Assembly (NCBI GenBank): GCA_963974345.1
Contig: CAXBBW010000011.1
Location: 62,001-126,000 of the forward strand
Source of the DNA: RHLJ01 sp963974345
GTDB lineage: Bacteria; Bacteroidota; Rhodothermia; Balneolales; Balneolaceae
Length of the DNA stretch: 64,000 nucleotides
Direction of reading: 5' to 3'
Made by a program: the position numbers and the translations under genes. Under the pieces are notes generated by a model. The model saw nothing but the letters and a program-made list of their open reading frames with translations. It ran no database searches and was not told the origin of the DNA. Of this stretch, positions 1 through 10,800 are shown one piece after another. How positions within the stretch are numbered: position 1 is the stretch's first letter; each line of letters starts with the position of its first letter.

Positions 1-401
1 AAGTATTCACTATTACTTCCTCTTACCCTTACATCAGGATCTGTTTCTAAATCACCATAGGATACCTTAGTAAAACTAAACGATGTTATTGGTGATGTTC
101 CTACTGCAATGTTTACTCTCTCTTCAAGTTCTTCAGAATCATCAAACTGGATGTCTTTACGATTTCTTTGGCTTGCATCTCTTGGTCCCATCTGCACTGC
201 GGGATTCTTTTGTAATGTGATTACATCACTTCCAAGAATACTCATTGTATTAGTAAAGAAATTATCCAGCACGGCAACCGCAGTTGTTGAAACAATTACT
301 GAGAATACTCCAATTACTAAGGCTAACAATGTTAATAAAGATCGAGTTTTATTCGATTTTAATGAATCGGTTGCTTGATTTACTGTTTCAAAAATATGCA
401 T
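1..401 (-). CDS. MacB/FtsX-type ABC transporter permease, C-terminus beyond window
   Basis: Only the first 133 or so codons are present; the gene continues past base 1. The protein opens MHIFETVNQATDSLKSNKTR, followed by a hydrophobic segment (about residues 21-45) and then an extracytoplasmic stretch containing LGSDVITLQKNP. This is the layout of the MacB periplasmic core domain, with TM1 followed by a large periplasmic domain. The ATG shares its A with the TAA of the upstream permease (TAATG at 403-399), so the two genes are translationally coupled. They probably form a heterodimeric permease that works with an ATPase and possibly a membrane-fusion protein encoded elsewhere. Substrate unknown: the family exports peptides, lipoproteins or drugs. 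Confidence is high for the family and low for the role. Confidence 0.8.
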   Translation of the reverse strand, partial: MHIFETVNQATDSLKSNKTRSLLTLLALVIGVFSVIVSTTAVAVLDNFFTNTMSILGSDVITLQKNPAVQMGPRDASQRNRKDIQFDDSEELEERVNIAVGTSPITSFSFTKVSYGDLETDPDVRVRGSNSEY

Positions 402-1624
402 TATTCAAACCTCAAAGATTCAATAGGATCTGATTTTGCTGCTTTGTAAGCAGGAATAAACCCAAAAATTACTCCTACAAGTGTACAAATTGTAAAAGCA
501 ACAAAGACAACGCTCATATTCATCCTTGCAGTAAAAACCTGATCGATAGCAATTGTGATGCCTCCTGCAAGAGCAACCCCAATAAGCCCACCAATCATAC
601 AGATCATAACTGCTTCGATTAGAAATTGTGTTAGTATTTCCCAAGATTTTGCTCCTACTGCTTTTCTAATACCAATTTCTTTTGTTCGCTCTCTAACCGA
701 AACAAACATGATATTCATAATCCCTATGCCACCAATTAAAAGTGAAAGACCAACAAGTAGAAAGCCTCCCATATATAAACCGTTCTTAAATGATGATAGC
801 TGTTCTTCAAATGCTTGCGGTTTATTGATAGCAAAATCATTTTCCTCAGCGGCATCAATATTTCGAGCTTGTCGCATTAGTCCTTCGATTTCATACTCTC
901 CATCTGCAGCTGCTTGATCATTTGGAAATTTAACCCCGATTTGAATCCCCCAACGCAAACCATATATTTGTCCGTATGACTTTATAGGTACAATTACTCT
1001 GTTATCTGAATCTCCAAGCCCAAGAAAACTACCCTGCTTTTCTAATACTCCAATTACTGTAAACCTTTGTCCACCTAGCCTAATTTGTTTTCCAAGAGGA
1101 TCTGCTTCTTCAAATAAGGCTTCGAGTAATGATTGCCCAATAACTGCAACTTTTACAGATGATCGGGCTTCTTCTTCCGTAAACATTCTTCCTCTTTCAA
1201 TATTCAAACCTTGAATGTTGAGGTAGTTTGAAGTAGCTCCACTAATCCCAACATTGTCTGCATTTTTATCCTTATAACGAATTGAAACATTTCTATTTGC
1301 TGAAGCAGCTACATCACTAGCAAGTTTACTTTTTTCTTCCAAAAAAGAGACATATTCAAGTTCCATTTCTTTTCTTCCAGCATATACCCACCAATCATCA
1401 TCACCATCCCATGGCCATTTTTCTATATAAACAACATTAGTACCAAGCATAGCCATGCTACTATCAAAACTTTCGTCCATACCCGTAGTAACTGAATCAA
1501 CTACAGTAACCATAGTAATTCCAATAATGATACATAATGCGGTTAATACAGAACGGACTTTATTAATTGCAAGAGCCCTTAATGCTACTTTTAGTCCCTC
1601 AGTTAAACTGTTTAAAAATCTCAT
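401..1624 (-). CDS. MacB/FtsX-type ABC transporter permease
   Basis: A 407-residue protein with the four-TM MacB architecture: TM1 at about 27-48, a MacB-type periplasmic domain at about 50-280, then the FtsX domain. The FtsX domain holds the signature segment GGIGIMNIMFVSVRERTKEI followed by GIRKAVGAK (about 300-328), the usual coupling region for the ATPase. Two more TMs follow. It ends ESLRFE, typical of this family. It is coupled by a one-base overlap to a second permease of the same type, so the pair likely forms one transporter. No ATPase lies in the window; it is probably just beyond base 1. It is transcribed divergently from bshB1, whose start lies 149 bases away. Substrate cannot be told from sequence. 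Confidence 0.9.
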   Translation of the reverse strand: MRFLNSLTEGLKVALRALAINKVRSVLTALCIIIGITMVTVVDSVTTGMDESFDSSMAMLGTNVVYIEKWPWDGDDDWWVYAGRKEMELEYVSFLEEKSKLASDVAASANRNVSIRYKDKNADNVGISGATSNYLNIQGLNIERGRMFTEEEARSSVKVAVIGQSLLEALFEEADPLGKQIRLGGQRFTVIGVLEKQGSFLGLGDSDNRVIVPIKSYGQIYGLRWGIQIGVKFPNDQAAADGEYEIEGLMRQARNIDAAEENDFAINKPQAFEEQLSSFKNGLYMGGFLLVGLSLLIGGIGIMNIMFVSVRERTKEIGIRKAVGAKSWEILTQFLIEAVMICMIGGLIGVALAGGITIAIDQVFTARMNMSVVFVAFTICTLVGVIFGFIPAYKAAKSDPIESLRFE

Positions 1625-1772
1625 AAATAGGATAGGATTGATTAGTCAGAAACTTACGGTAAAAATAAAATTTCGTTTCAGGGATTGTAAAATAAATATT
1701 TTTTTTATGTGTAATTCCTTCAGCTTTTCTGAACTCCGTCAAAAGTTGTTACCTTCTTCAAAAAAAAAGACT

Positions 1773-2489
1773 ATGAATGTAGACATATTAGTTTTTGCAG
1801 CTCACCCTGATGATGCCGAGTTAAATTGTGGCGGTACTATTGCCAAATTAGTAGCACAAGGTAAATCGGTAGGTATTGTTGATTTGACCCAAGGAGAAAT
1901 GGGAACTCGTGGAACTATTGAAACAAGAAAGTTAGAAGCCGAAAAAGCCTCTGAAATTCTTGGAGTATCCTATCGAGTTAACCTAAATTTAGGTGATTCA
2001 ATTATTGAAAATTCAAGAAAAAACCAACTTCTTATAATAGAGGAAATAAGAAAGTGTAAGCCTAGTTTATGTATTTTAGGTGCACCCTTCGATCGACATC
2101 CAGATCATGGGAAAGCTACTCAACTTTGCATTGATGCTTTATTCTATTCTGGTTTAACTAAGATTGAATCTAAAAACTCATTACAACCTTGGCGACCGAA
2201 CCAAATCCTGCATTATATGCAGGATAGACCTTTTGATCCAGATTTCGTTTTTGATATATCAGATCAATGGGAAACAAAGAAAAAAGCTATTTTGGCTTTT
2301 TCAACTCAATTCAATGTATCCGATCCAAAAAACGAACCGGAAACTTATATTTCTTCAGGAAAATACTTTAAACAATTAGAGGCTAGAGCTAGATATTTTG
2401 GCCACCTTTCTGGCTTTGAATTTGGGGAACCCTTTAAGGTACACAATGGACCAATAGGTTTGGTTTCATTTGATTCATTCCAAAAATAG
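1773..2489 (+). CDS. bshB1: Bacillithiol biosynthesis deacetylase BshB1
   Basis: A 238-residue zinc-dependent N-acetylglucosamine deacetylase of the LmbE/PIG-L family. BshB1 removes acetate from GlcNAc-malate in bacillithiol synthesis, in the cytosol. The metal and catalytic motif AAHPDDAELNCGGT is at residues 9-22 and the second motif DRHPDHGKAT is in the middle. Both are typical of BshB1 and more specific than general LmbE proteins. The start was set at the ATG at 1773: the reading frame stays open upstream to 1455, but that part overlaps the divergent permease gene and has no family resemblance, while a start at 1773 gives the normal BshB1 length. It implies that this organism makes bacillithiol; bshA and bshC are not in the window. 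Confidence 0.9.
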   Translation: MNVDILVFAAHPDDAELNCGGTIAKLVAQGKSVGIVDLTQGEMGTRGTIETRKLEAEKASEILGVSYRVNLNLGDSIIENSRKNQLLIIEEIRKCKPSLCILGAPFDRHPDHGKATQLCIDALFYSGLTKIESKNSLQPWRPNQILHYMQDRPFDPDFVFDISDQWETKKKAILAFSTQFNVSDPKNEPETYISSGKYFKQLEARARYFGHLSGFEFGEPFKVHNGPIGLVSFDSFQK

Positions 2490-2500
2490 TTCGTTTTGTT

Positions 2501-4261
2501 CTATACATTGATTGGTTCGGATTTATGAATGATTTTCAATCCATTGTCTATCAATTTTTTGGTTGAACTTCTTTCTTTTAATTGCTCTAGATAGGACAGT
2601 AATTCTTTTTTAATTTCGTAATCATTATTACTAGCCAATTCGTATAATTCTAACGCTAGTAACCAGTCAGTAGGAAAATCTGTTTTTAAGGTTTGAAGTA
2701 TTTCTCGAATCTCCATAACAGTGGTTGATTCTGTTTCTCTAACACTTCTTACTTTTTCATATAAGCCATATAGAATCTTCTCAGATTCTGTGTATTTGAT
2801 TTTATGTGTCTTTGTTTCTGATACTTTTCCGATATCACCGAAAGAATTGACATCTGCTGGACCCGCATAAGCAGAAACTACTTTCTTGCCTATAGCCATA
2901 TCAAATACGCCCCATTCTGGCTTAAAAAGAATCTGGTCTTTATACGTTACTGTGCAAGCTTTTAATGTGATTAAAAGAATTTTACCTCTTAAATCTCTGG
3001 TCCCAGTAATTATTTTCCCCTCTACAACAACTCCACTTTCGAATTCGAACTTTTTGATTTTACCTTCATAAATATCGTACGCATCTAAGTCTCTGGGAGA
3101 CATGTCCTCAATAGGTAAATTTGTTCCTTTTAACTTTCCAATTGGACTTCCATATCCATCAGAATGATAAAAAGTTCCGTGACCTATCAACTCTTTATCT
3201 CGATTCGATAAAACTGTTGGACCTGTTGTTTGTACATAGGCAACATTTCCTTTTGTGTCTTCTATTACGTTACTGAAGTTCCCTGAAATTTGGATTCCTG
3301 TACTCAACTCTATTGTCCCTAAACCTTTGGAGTCTATCAGCTTTTTCATACCATCAAGACCGCCGGTTCTAAGTGCCATTGTATTTGCAAATTCTTCCAA
3401 CACTTGGCTTAGAAAGGCAAAATCTGGAGTAACAAATAATTGAGGTTGTTGCTTTGTTATATCAAAGTTTTGATTTGCAGCTACTATAGAATAAGGAACT
3501 TTCTTCACCTCTGGTTGTAAGCACGACTTGCTTTCTCCAATAGACGATAATAATCCAGCTCCATATATTTTTGGATTTTCTACATCACCAATTAAGCCAT
3601 ATTCAACAGTCCACCAATGTAAGTTTCTGATTTTAGCCATTTCCGACAATTCGTCCATATTCTCTTGAAGTTGCTCTACTTTCTTTTGAGCATTGTCAAT
3701 TTCTTCTTCGGTAGAATTTGGGTCTTCTTTTAAAATGGATAGCAGACGAATTGCCTCATACATCTCATAATCTTCAGAAGAGGAAATCGCTTTACTTCCT
3801 ATTTCGCCAAATCTTCGTAGGTATTCGGCGTATTCTGGATTCGCAATAATTGGCGCATGTCCAGCTGCTTCATGAATGATATCAGGTGCAGGAGTATATT
3901 CAACATGATTAATGGTTCTCATATCGGATGCAATCACCAATACATTATATGCTTGAAATTCCATGAAAGCATTGGGAGGAATAAAACCATCAACTGAAAC
4001 AGCTGCCCATCCAATATCTTTTAAAATCCTGTTCATTCCAGCCATATGGGGTATAGAATCAACGGTGATTCCTGTAAGCGCTAAACCTTCTTGGTAGGAA
4101 CCGTGTGCTACCTTACTGAGGTAATCAACATTCATACGCATTACATATCGCCAAACAGCCTGATTTTGCGCTGTATATTCTTCATAAGGCTGTCGAACTA
4201 CAAATTTGTGTAAATGCTTTGGGAGCTTCTCAGTAACTTCATTCAATTCAAAATGAGCCAT
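2501..4261 (-). CDS. phhA: Aromatic amino acid (phenylalanine) hydroxylase
   Basis: A 586-residue non-heme iron, pterin-dependent monooxygenase that probably converts phenylalanine to tyrosine. The iron ligands are visible: His130 and His135 in HEAAGHAPII, and Glu220 in WWTVEYGLIG. The catalytic domain spans about 1-330. Two oddities: a charged, coiled-coil-like segment at about 165-210 separates the second His from the Glu, and a C-terminal extension of about 250 residues (about 330-586) follows the catalytic core, which simple proteobacterial enzymes (about 260-300 residues) lack. I believe long forms occur in Bacteroidota relatives, but I do not know the function of the extension. A tyrosine or tryptophan hydroxylase activity cannot be excluded from motifs alone. 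The gene stands alone, converging on bshB1. Confidence 0.88.
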   Translation of the reverse strand: MAHFELNEVTEKLPKHLHKFVVRQPYEEYTAQNQAVWRYVMRMNVDYLSKVAHGSYQEGLALTGITVDSIPHMAGMNRILKDIGWAAVSVDGFIPPNAFMEFQAYNVLVIASDMRTINHVEYTPAPDIIHEAAGHAPIIANPEYAEYLRRFGEIGSKAISSSEDYEMYEAIRLLSILKEDPNSTEEEIDNAQKKVEQLQENMDELSEMAKIRNLHWWTVEYGLIGDVENPKIYGAGLLSSIGESKSCLQPEVKKVPYSIVAANQNFDITKQQPQLFVTPDFAFLSQVLEEFANTMALRTGGLDGMKKLIDSKGLGTIELSTGIQISGNFSNVIEDTKGNVAYVQTTGPTVLSNRDKELIGHGTFYHSDGYGSPIGKLKGTNLPIEDMSPRDLDAYDIYEGKIKKFEFESGVVVEGKIITGTRDLRGKILLITLKACTVTYKDQILFKPEWGVFDMAIGKKVVSAYAGPADVNSFGDIGKVSETKTHKIKYTESEKILYGLYEKVRSVRETESTTVMEIREILQTLKTDFPTDWLLALELYELASNNDYEIKKELLSYLEQLKERSSTKKLIDNGLKIIHKSEPINV

Positions 4262-4366
4262 TAGAAATAACTTTGCTTCGTTAGAATTATGAACTTACAT
4301 CGATGAGTGATTAGAATGGTACAGTTTTTTGAGTAAATATTGAAGTGAATTCTTGTTAATGATCGT

Positions 4367-5257
4367 TTAAATAGACCGTGATATATCAACAGACACTTTA
4401 AGCTTACTTGTTCCACTACCATAAATAACTCCTTTTAGTGGTGGCACATCATAGTAATCTCGCCCCCATCCTACTACAATATGTTGGTTAGATGGTATCT
4501 GATTATTAGTAGGGTCAAAATCTACCCATCCAAAACCTGGAATATAAACTGAGAACCAAGCATGTGAAGCATCTGCTCCTACTAATTTTTCTTTTCCTGG
4601 AGGAGGAAGAGTCTCAATATATCCACTAATATATCTAGCAGGAAGACCTATTGACCGTATACACGCTATGGCAATTTGAGCAAAATCTTGGCAAACTCCC
4701 TTTTTTTCTTTCATTACTTCATTTATTGGAGTAGAAATACTGGTGAACCCCGATATAAATTGAAAGTCTGTGTAAATACGTTGCATCAATTCGTAGGCTG
4801 CGTCAAATACAGAACGATTTCCTTTAAAAGAAACCCCTGCATATTCTCGAATACTAGCATTCGTTCGTCTAATAAAAATAGATTCTAACATATATTGCTT
4901 TGCTTCTAACGTTTCTTCATCGAAACTCTTTAATGCGACATGTGCATCATCTAATGAAATTTTTTTGCACGCATCCGAATTTACAGAATTGTGGAATTGA
5001 GTATACTCTCTTGAAATCTTACTTCTGGTTGTAACCTTTAGTACTTTATGTTCGGTTTGAATTGCAAAACGGGTAATGTAATTCCCAAAAAAATCAATCC
5101 GTTCCGATATTTCTGCAGGCATTGGGTCTACTTCTATATTGTATTCAAGAAGTTCTTGCCCAATCGATTTTCGTGGACGTAAAGTGGCCATATTTTGGCA
5201 ATAACTAACAGGTGCGTTGTACTCGTATTTGGTTATATGCGTAACGTCAAAAACCAT
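4367..5257 (-). CDS. Transglutaminase-like cysteine protease/amidase (short form)
   Basis: A 296-residue protein with the bacterial transglutaminase-like N-terminal beta domain (about 1-85), then the papain-fold core. The triad is clear: Cys189 in KKGVCQDFAQ, His232 in ASHAWFSVYIPG, Asp247 in WVDFDPTNN. No signal peptide or TM segment, so it is probably cytosolic. The start ATG is two bases downstream of the stop codon of the ATP-grasp/Alpha-E gene, so it is the last gene of a three-gene operon. Families of this kind in this context hydrolyse or transfer on peptide/isopeptide bonds, and the neighbours are peptide-ligase-like enzymes. The substrate of the set is not known. Confidence 0.88.
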   Translation of the reverse strand: MVFDVTHITKYEYNAPVSYCQNMATLRPRKSIGQELLEYNIEVDPMPAEISERIDFFGNYITRFAIQTEHKVLKVTTRSKISREYTQFHNSVNSDACKKISLDDAHVALKSFDEETLEAKQYMLESIFIRRTNASIREYAGVSFKGNRSVFDAAYELMQRIYTDFQFISGFTSISTPINEVMKEKKGVCQDFAQIAIACIRSIGLPARYISGYIETLPPPGKEKLVGADASHAWFSVYIPGFGWVDFDPTNNQIPSNQHIVVGWGRDYYDVPPLKGVIYGSGTSKLKVSVDISRSI

Positions 5258-5259
5258 GC

Positions 5260-7824
5260 TTAAATAGGAAAATATTGAGTCATTAGCTGTTTTTGGTTAT
5301 CGGTGTGATTAAAATAAGTTCGACTTAATGATTGTGAAGTTTTATATAAAAGATTTGATAATTCCTCTAATAACTTTTCCATCTCCTGCCTAACAAAATC
5401 ATCTTCTGAATTGGTCCTGATTAACTCTGAAGACTCTGCAAGTCTCAATTTTGAAAAAGCCTCAAATACCAATTTTTGATAGATTGTTAAATGATTATCA
5501 ACCTTAGAATGAGGTAAGCGAGCAATATCTTTCTGAACTCTATTCAACATATAGGTAAGAGAACGTGGATATTCTAAATCTAAAAGAACAAGGTCTAATA
5601 CATGTTCTAACTGTATGTAAGAACGATAACTATATCGATAAATATTCAAGCTTTCATGGCTTATCAACAAATTCTCTAGTAGATCATATTCAACCTGCTC
5701 ACTATACTTTATAGTAAGTAAAGAGCGACATTTAGTAATCGTGAGCATGCTTTGCTCTATTTGTAGCCCAATGAAATAGAGTAATAGCCCTTGTTGCACC
5801 ATTATACTTTCTTCTATTAACCCCATGAAAGCAATCAGACGGGTGATTAATTGATTGAGCACTTTTAATATTCTATTAATGTTTCGATCTTCATCTTTTT
5901 CAAATTGTTGCCAGAGATTTTGAATATTTTCAAAAACTCTCCACATATCCGATGACCAAAGATTTCGAATCGAATAATAGGAGTTAATAAACATCCCGAT
6001 TGTATGCGCTAAACTTCCTTCACGATTTTTATCGGTAATTATAGAAATTATTTCTTCATACGGGCTTTCCATTGCTAGTTTACCTTCCTCAGTTTCTTCT
6101 GTAAAACCAGGAAAAGTGCCTGTTAATTGAGTTAGCGCCTTAAATAGAACTTGAAGCTTAATAGAATCTGGCTTTTCGTTCCTATTTTGAACTAAGGCTA
6201 ATTGTCGAATTACCATTCTTAAGAAACGGGCATTTACCAAAGTACGCCCAACATAACGTCCTGCCCAGTATAGATTTTCAGCGGTAAGACTAGGCAAGTC
6301 GTTTAATCCAGACATGGCAACTGAAGTCTTTTTCTGCCATTGTCGGTTGACCTCTTCTTTTTCTAATGTGTCGTCTAATATCCAAAAATCTTTACTTGTC
6401 CCTCCTCTTTGGTTAGATACTCGAATGGTTTCGCTATCTGGAGCTACTCGAACTAATCCACCGGGCATAACTTTATAAGAACCATTTGAAGAAATAGAAA
6501 AAGCTCTGGTGACTAAATTTCTTGGTTCAAGCACATCATCAATCAGGTTTGGTGCTGTTGAAAAACTAATCTTCTCTTGAGCTACAAATCGGTAAGGTCT
6601 TGTTACGATTTCTCGTTTTAGATTTTCCAATTCCGAAGAGCTTAAAAGCTCTCCAAAATGAATGCTTTCTCGATTCGAACGATCAATTCTTTTGACAACA
6701 AGCTTCGATAGATTTTGAAGAACATAATTCTTTTCGCGTTCCTGCCCACACCACCACGAAGCAATTTGGGGTAAAATCAACTCTTCATTAAGAAAATATT
6801 TTGCAATTCTTGGCATAAAAGGAATCAAACCAGGATTCTCAACAACTCCACTTCCAACTGGATTAATTAGTGAGACGTTCTTTCTTCTAACAACATCCAA
6901 AAGTCCAGCCACTCCTAATTGCGAATCTTCTCGTAGCTCCAATGGATCTGTGAATACATCATCAACCCTTCTTAAAACTACATCAATCTGTTTTAATCCC
7001 TGCAATGATTTCATATACAGAAAACCATCTCGAACTACCAAATCCTTTCCCTGTACTAGCGGATATCCTAGAAAAGATGCTAGATAAGCGTGCTCAAAAT
7101 AAGTTTCGTTTAGCGAACCAGGTGTTAACACTACAATATTAGGATTCTCTTTTTTATTAGGAGAGCTATTCACTAGCATTTGGTTTAGCTCTTGAAAAAA
7201 GCTGGAAATGCGTTTCACATTAAAATTTGAAAACATTTCCGGTAATATCCTGCTCGTAGTTGACCGATTCTCTAAAGCATATCCCATTCCTGATGGAGCC
7301 TGAGTTCGATCGTTTACAACCCATAATCTACCATCGGTTCCTCGTGAAAGATCAGCTGCGTAAATAGAAAGAAATTTCTCTGTGGTATATTCAATTCCTG
7401 AACATTGTCTCAAAAATCCACGATGCCCGTAAATTACCTCAAATGGAATAATTCCTTTCTTAATTAGATTTCGTTCACCGTATACATCCTTTAAAACTAA
7501 ATTTAATAATTCAGCTCTTTGCTTAAGTCCAGCTTCTACAGTTTCCCATTCATTTTGATGTAAAAGAAAAGGTACAACATTCAAATTCCACGGTCGATGT
7601 AATCCTTGTGGATCGTTGTACACGTTATATGTAACCCCATTCTCAGAAAGCAACCAGTCAATATCTTTTTGACGGCCTATTAGTCCATCTGCTCCAATCT
7701 TATCAAAGCCAGATAACAGCTTTTCCCAATATGGTTTTATCTCATTCTGAGGGGTAAACATTTCGTCATAGCCTTGATAGGTACTATAACGAGTAAGCCA
7801 ACTTTTCTTAGTAGTATCCATCAT
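5260..7824 (-). CDS. Fused circularly permuted ATP-grasp / Alpha-E domain protein
   Basis: An 854-residue fusion. Residues about 1-490 match the circularly permuted ATP-grasp family (formerly DUF404/DUF407): FRPW-like segment QGLHRPWNLNVVPF near 75, VDDVFTDPLELREDS near 290, and INPVGSGVVENPGLIPFMPR near 320. Residues about 505-835 are the Alpha-E domain (DUF403), opening LPSLTAENLYWAGRYVGRT, which is all-helical. In many genomes these are two separate adjacent genes; here they are one polypeptide. ATP-grasp enzymes activate a carboxylate as acyl phosphate and join it to an amine, so it is a predicted peptide or amide ligase. It sits between two transglutaminase genes with gaps of 2 and 6 bases, clearly one operon. 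Product unknown. Confidence 0.9.
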   Translation of the reverse strand: MMDTTKKSWLTRYSTYQGYDEMFTPQNEIKPYWEKLLSGFDKIGADGLIGRQKDIDWLLSENGVTYNVYNDPQGLHRPWNLNVVPFLLHQNEWETVEAGLKQRAELLNLVLKDVYGERNLIKKGIIPFEVIYGHRGFLRQCSGIEYTTEKFLSIYAADLSRGTDGRLWVVNDRTQAPSGMGYALENRSTTSRILPEMFSNFNVKRISSFFQELNQMLVNSSPNKKENPNIVVLTPGSLNETYFEHAYLASFLGYPLVQGKDLVVRDGFLYMKSLQGLKQIDVVLRRVDDVFTDPLELREDSQLGVAGLLDVVRRKNVSLINPVGSGVVENPGLIPFMPRIAKYFLNEELILPQIASWWCGQEREKNYVLQNLSKLVVKRIDRSNRESIHFGELLSSSELENLKREIVTRPYRFVAQEKISFSTAPNLIDDVLEPRNLVTRAFSISSNGSYKVMPGGLVRVAPDSETIRVSNQRGGTSKDFWILDDTLEKEEVNRQWQKKTSVAMSGLNDLPSLTAENLYWAGRYVGRTLVNARFLRMVIRQLALVQNRNEKPDSIKLQVLFKALTQLTGTFPGFTEETEEGKLAMESPYEEIISIITDKNREGSLAHTIGMFINSYYSIRNLWSSDMWRVFENIQNLWQQFEKDEDRNINRILKVLNQLITRLIAFMGLIEESIMVQQGLLLYFIGLQIEQSMLTITKCRSLLTIKYSEQVEYDLLENLLISHESLNIYRYSYRSYIQLEHVLDLVLLDLEYPRSLTYMLNRVQKDIARLPHSKVDNHLTIYQKLVFEAFSKLRLAESSELIRTNSEDDFVRQEMEKLLEELSNLLYKTSQSLSRTYFNHTDNQKQLMTQYFPI

Positions 7825-7830
7825 TCTACC

Positions 7831-10800
7831 TTATTTCTTTCTTAAATCCGTTATATGGGGGTATTCTGGATTTATAGGAATTTCTTTGTACATAAATGTA
7901 CTAGATGCATTCTTATGCTCAACTATTCTTCCAATAAAATTGGAAACTGGTGCAACCTCCGTTGGTACTAACTCACCTTGAGTATGTCCAATGTCCCAAA
8001 ATCGGTTAATTCTTCTGGATTCAGCTTCATAACTATTCACAGGATAAGTATCATAAGAACGTCCTCCCGGATGTGATACAAAGTACGTACATCCACCGAT
8101 AGATTTCTTATTCCATTTATCTATAATATCAAATACTAGCGGTGTATCTACCCCAATTGTAGGATGAAGTGCCGACCAAGGATCCCATGCTTTATAACGT
8201 ACACCCGCAACAAATTCTCCTTTGGTACCTGTGGGACTTAGTTCGATTTTAACTCCATTACACGTAAGACTATACCGTTCTTCGGTAAAGTTTTTCACTT
8301 TAACCTGAACTCGTTCAAGAGAAGAATCAACATAACGGGCTGTACCTCTGCCTGTCATTTCTTCGCCAAGCACATTCCAAGGCTCAATAGCCATTCGTAA
8401 TTCTAGTTGCATTGAGTTTATTTCAATCATACCAAGTAATGGAAATCGAAATTCGAAAAATGGATCAAACCAATCCAGTTTAAAGGGATATCCTTCTTCA
8501 TTCAGTTGTTTTACAATATCATTGATGTCTTCTTTCACATAATGTTCAAGTAAGAATTTATCATGCAATTCAGTCCCCCAGCGTACCAAATCATGTTTAT
8601 AGGGCTTTTTCCAAAACCAAGAAACTAGCGTTCGAACCAGTAGCATTTGCATCAAACTCATTTGAGCATGTGGTGGCATGTCAAAAGCACGTAATTCTAA
8701 AATACCTAATCTTCCTGAAGAAGAATCTGGGGAATATAATTTATCTATACAGAACTCTGCTCGGTGTGTATTACCTGTAATATCTGTCAATAAATGACGA
8801 AATAAACGATCTGTTAACCAAAAGGGAACTTCTTGATCATCCGGAATTTGAGAAAAGGCAATTTCTAATTCATACAAACTTTCTAAACGGGCCTCATCTA
8901 CACGTGGAGCCTGACTTGTTGGCCCGATAAATGAACCTGAAAATAGATAGGAAAGTCCGGGATGATGCTGCCAAAATGTGAGCAAACTTCGTAGCAGTTG
9001 TGGATTTCTTAACAACGGACTATCAGCTGGAGTTACGCCCCCTAAGGTTACATGATTTCCTCCACCCGTACCAGTATGTTTCCCGTCCAACATAAATTTT
9101 TCAGTTCCTAAACGAGACTTTTTTGCTTCTTCATACAGTTTAAGTGTGTTGTCGGTAAGTTCTTTCCAATTATTTGCTGGATGAATATTTACCTCAATTA
9201 CCCCTGGATCTGGAGTGATTTTTAACACTTCTAAACGGTTGTCTCGAGGAGGTTCATAGCCTTCTATAATAACTGGTACTTCTAATTCTTTTGCGGTTGA
9301 TTCTATGCAAGCAATCAAATCTAAAAAAGCCTCAGCAGAATCCAGAGGAGGAAGAAATAGACATAATTTATCTTCTCGAACTTCTGCACAAATTGCAGTT
9401 CGAACGAAAGGCTGTTTTTTAATATCTACTTTTTCTGATGGTGAACTAGCTCGTTCTTGAAGCTCAGTTCCGTAAGGTTCTAATGTTTTCTTTTTGTCGA
9501 ATAAGTCAGGTTCTATATTTGGTTCTGAAGGATGTTCAGGTTCCTTTTCTAACGATTCTAGAGGTAGTCTTAACCCTATTGGTGAATTTCCAGGAGTCAG
9601 AAATAAGTGATTCCCTCTAAATTTCCAAGGATTTGTGATCCAGAATTCATTGTGTCTTGTTAGTGGAAGAACATGTCCAACTATTTTATCTATTCCTTGC
9701 TCCATCACTTTACCAAGCTTTCGCCGTAGTGCACTATCTTTTTTGGTGTACTCTTTTGGATTTACATCAACAGGTAGCTTTTGCTCTTCCCACAAAAAAT
9801 AAAAAGCATCCTCAAAAGCAGGTGTTATACTATCTGTCGAACAACCAAGATACTTAGCTAGTTTGCTTAAAAATTTATGTGTTATATCCTCAGGCAGTTT
9901 ATAGTTTTCGGTAAACGAAGCCAACCACTTTGGTTCTTTCCAAATTGGTTCTCCATCTTTGCGCCAATGAATTCCAATTTGCCAGCGAGGTAAAGTTTCA
10001 CCTGGATACCATTTCCCTTGAGCGTGATGTAGCATCCCTTCTTTTCCAAAAGCCTCTCGCAATCGAAGAGAAAGAGAACTCGCCAATGCACGTTTATGAT
10101 CTCCATCCGCAGCCGTATTCCATTCTTCAGATTCCATATCGTCAACAGAAACAAATGTAGGTTCACCACCCATTGTCAATCTTACATCGTTTTGTTGTAG
10201 CTCCTCTTCTACCGCAAAACCAAGATTATAAATAGCATTCCATTGCTCTTCGGTATAAGGTTTGGTCACTCTTGGTGACTCTAAAATCCGTGTAACAGAG
10301 TTACTAAACTCGAACTCGGTTTCGGTAGGTTCCGTAAAGCCCGATACAGGCGCTGCACTTTCAAAAGATGGAGTACAAGCTAAAGGAATATGTCCTTCTC
10401 CAGCTAATAAACCAGAGGTTGCATCCAAGCCGATCCAACCAGCGCCGGGTAAGTAAACCTCCGACCATGCATGAAGGTCAGTAAAATCTTCTTCTGGACC
10501 CGATGGACCATCCAGAGATTTTTCGTCTGATTTCAACTGCACCAAATATCCAGATACAAACCTAGCTGCAAGTCCCAAATGTCGAAGCGTTTGAACCATC
10601 AACCATGCAAAATCTCTACATGAACCTAATTTTTGAGTTAAGGTCTCCTCACAATTCTGAACCCCAGGTTCCATACGAATCGTGTAGTTTAGATAGTTGT
10701 ATAAGTCACGATTTATATCGGTGATAAAATCAATAGATCGTCTTGGGGTTCGATCAATACTTTCTAGCCATTTTGTAAATAAAGGTCCTTCATCTCTTTT

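Noticed and set aside
1455..1772. N-terminal extension of the bshB1 frame
   Set aside because: It overlaps the divergent permease gene, has no family likeness, and would add 106 residues to an enzyme of normal length when started at 1773.
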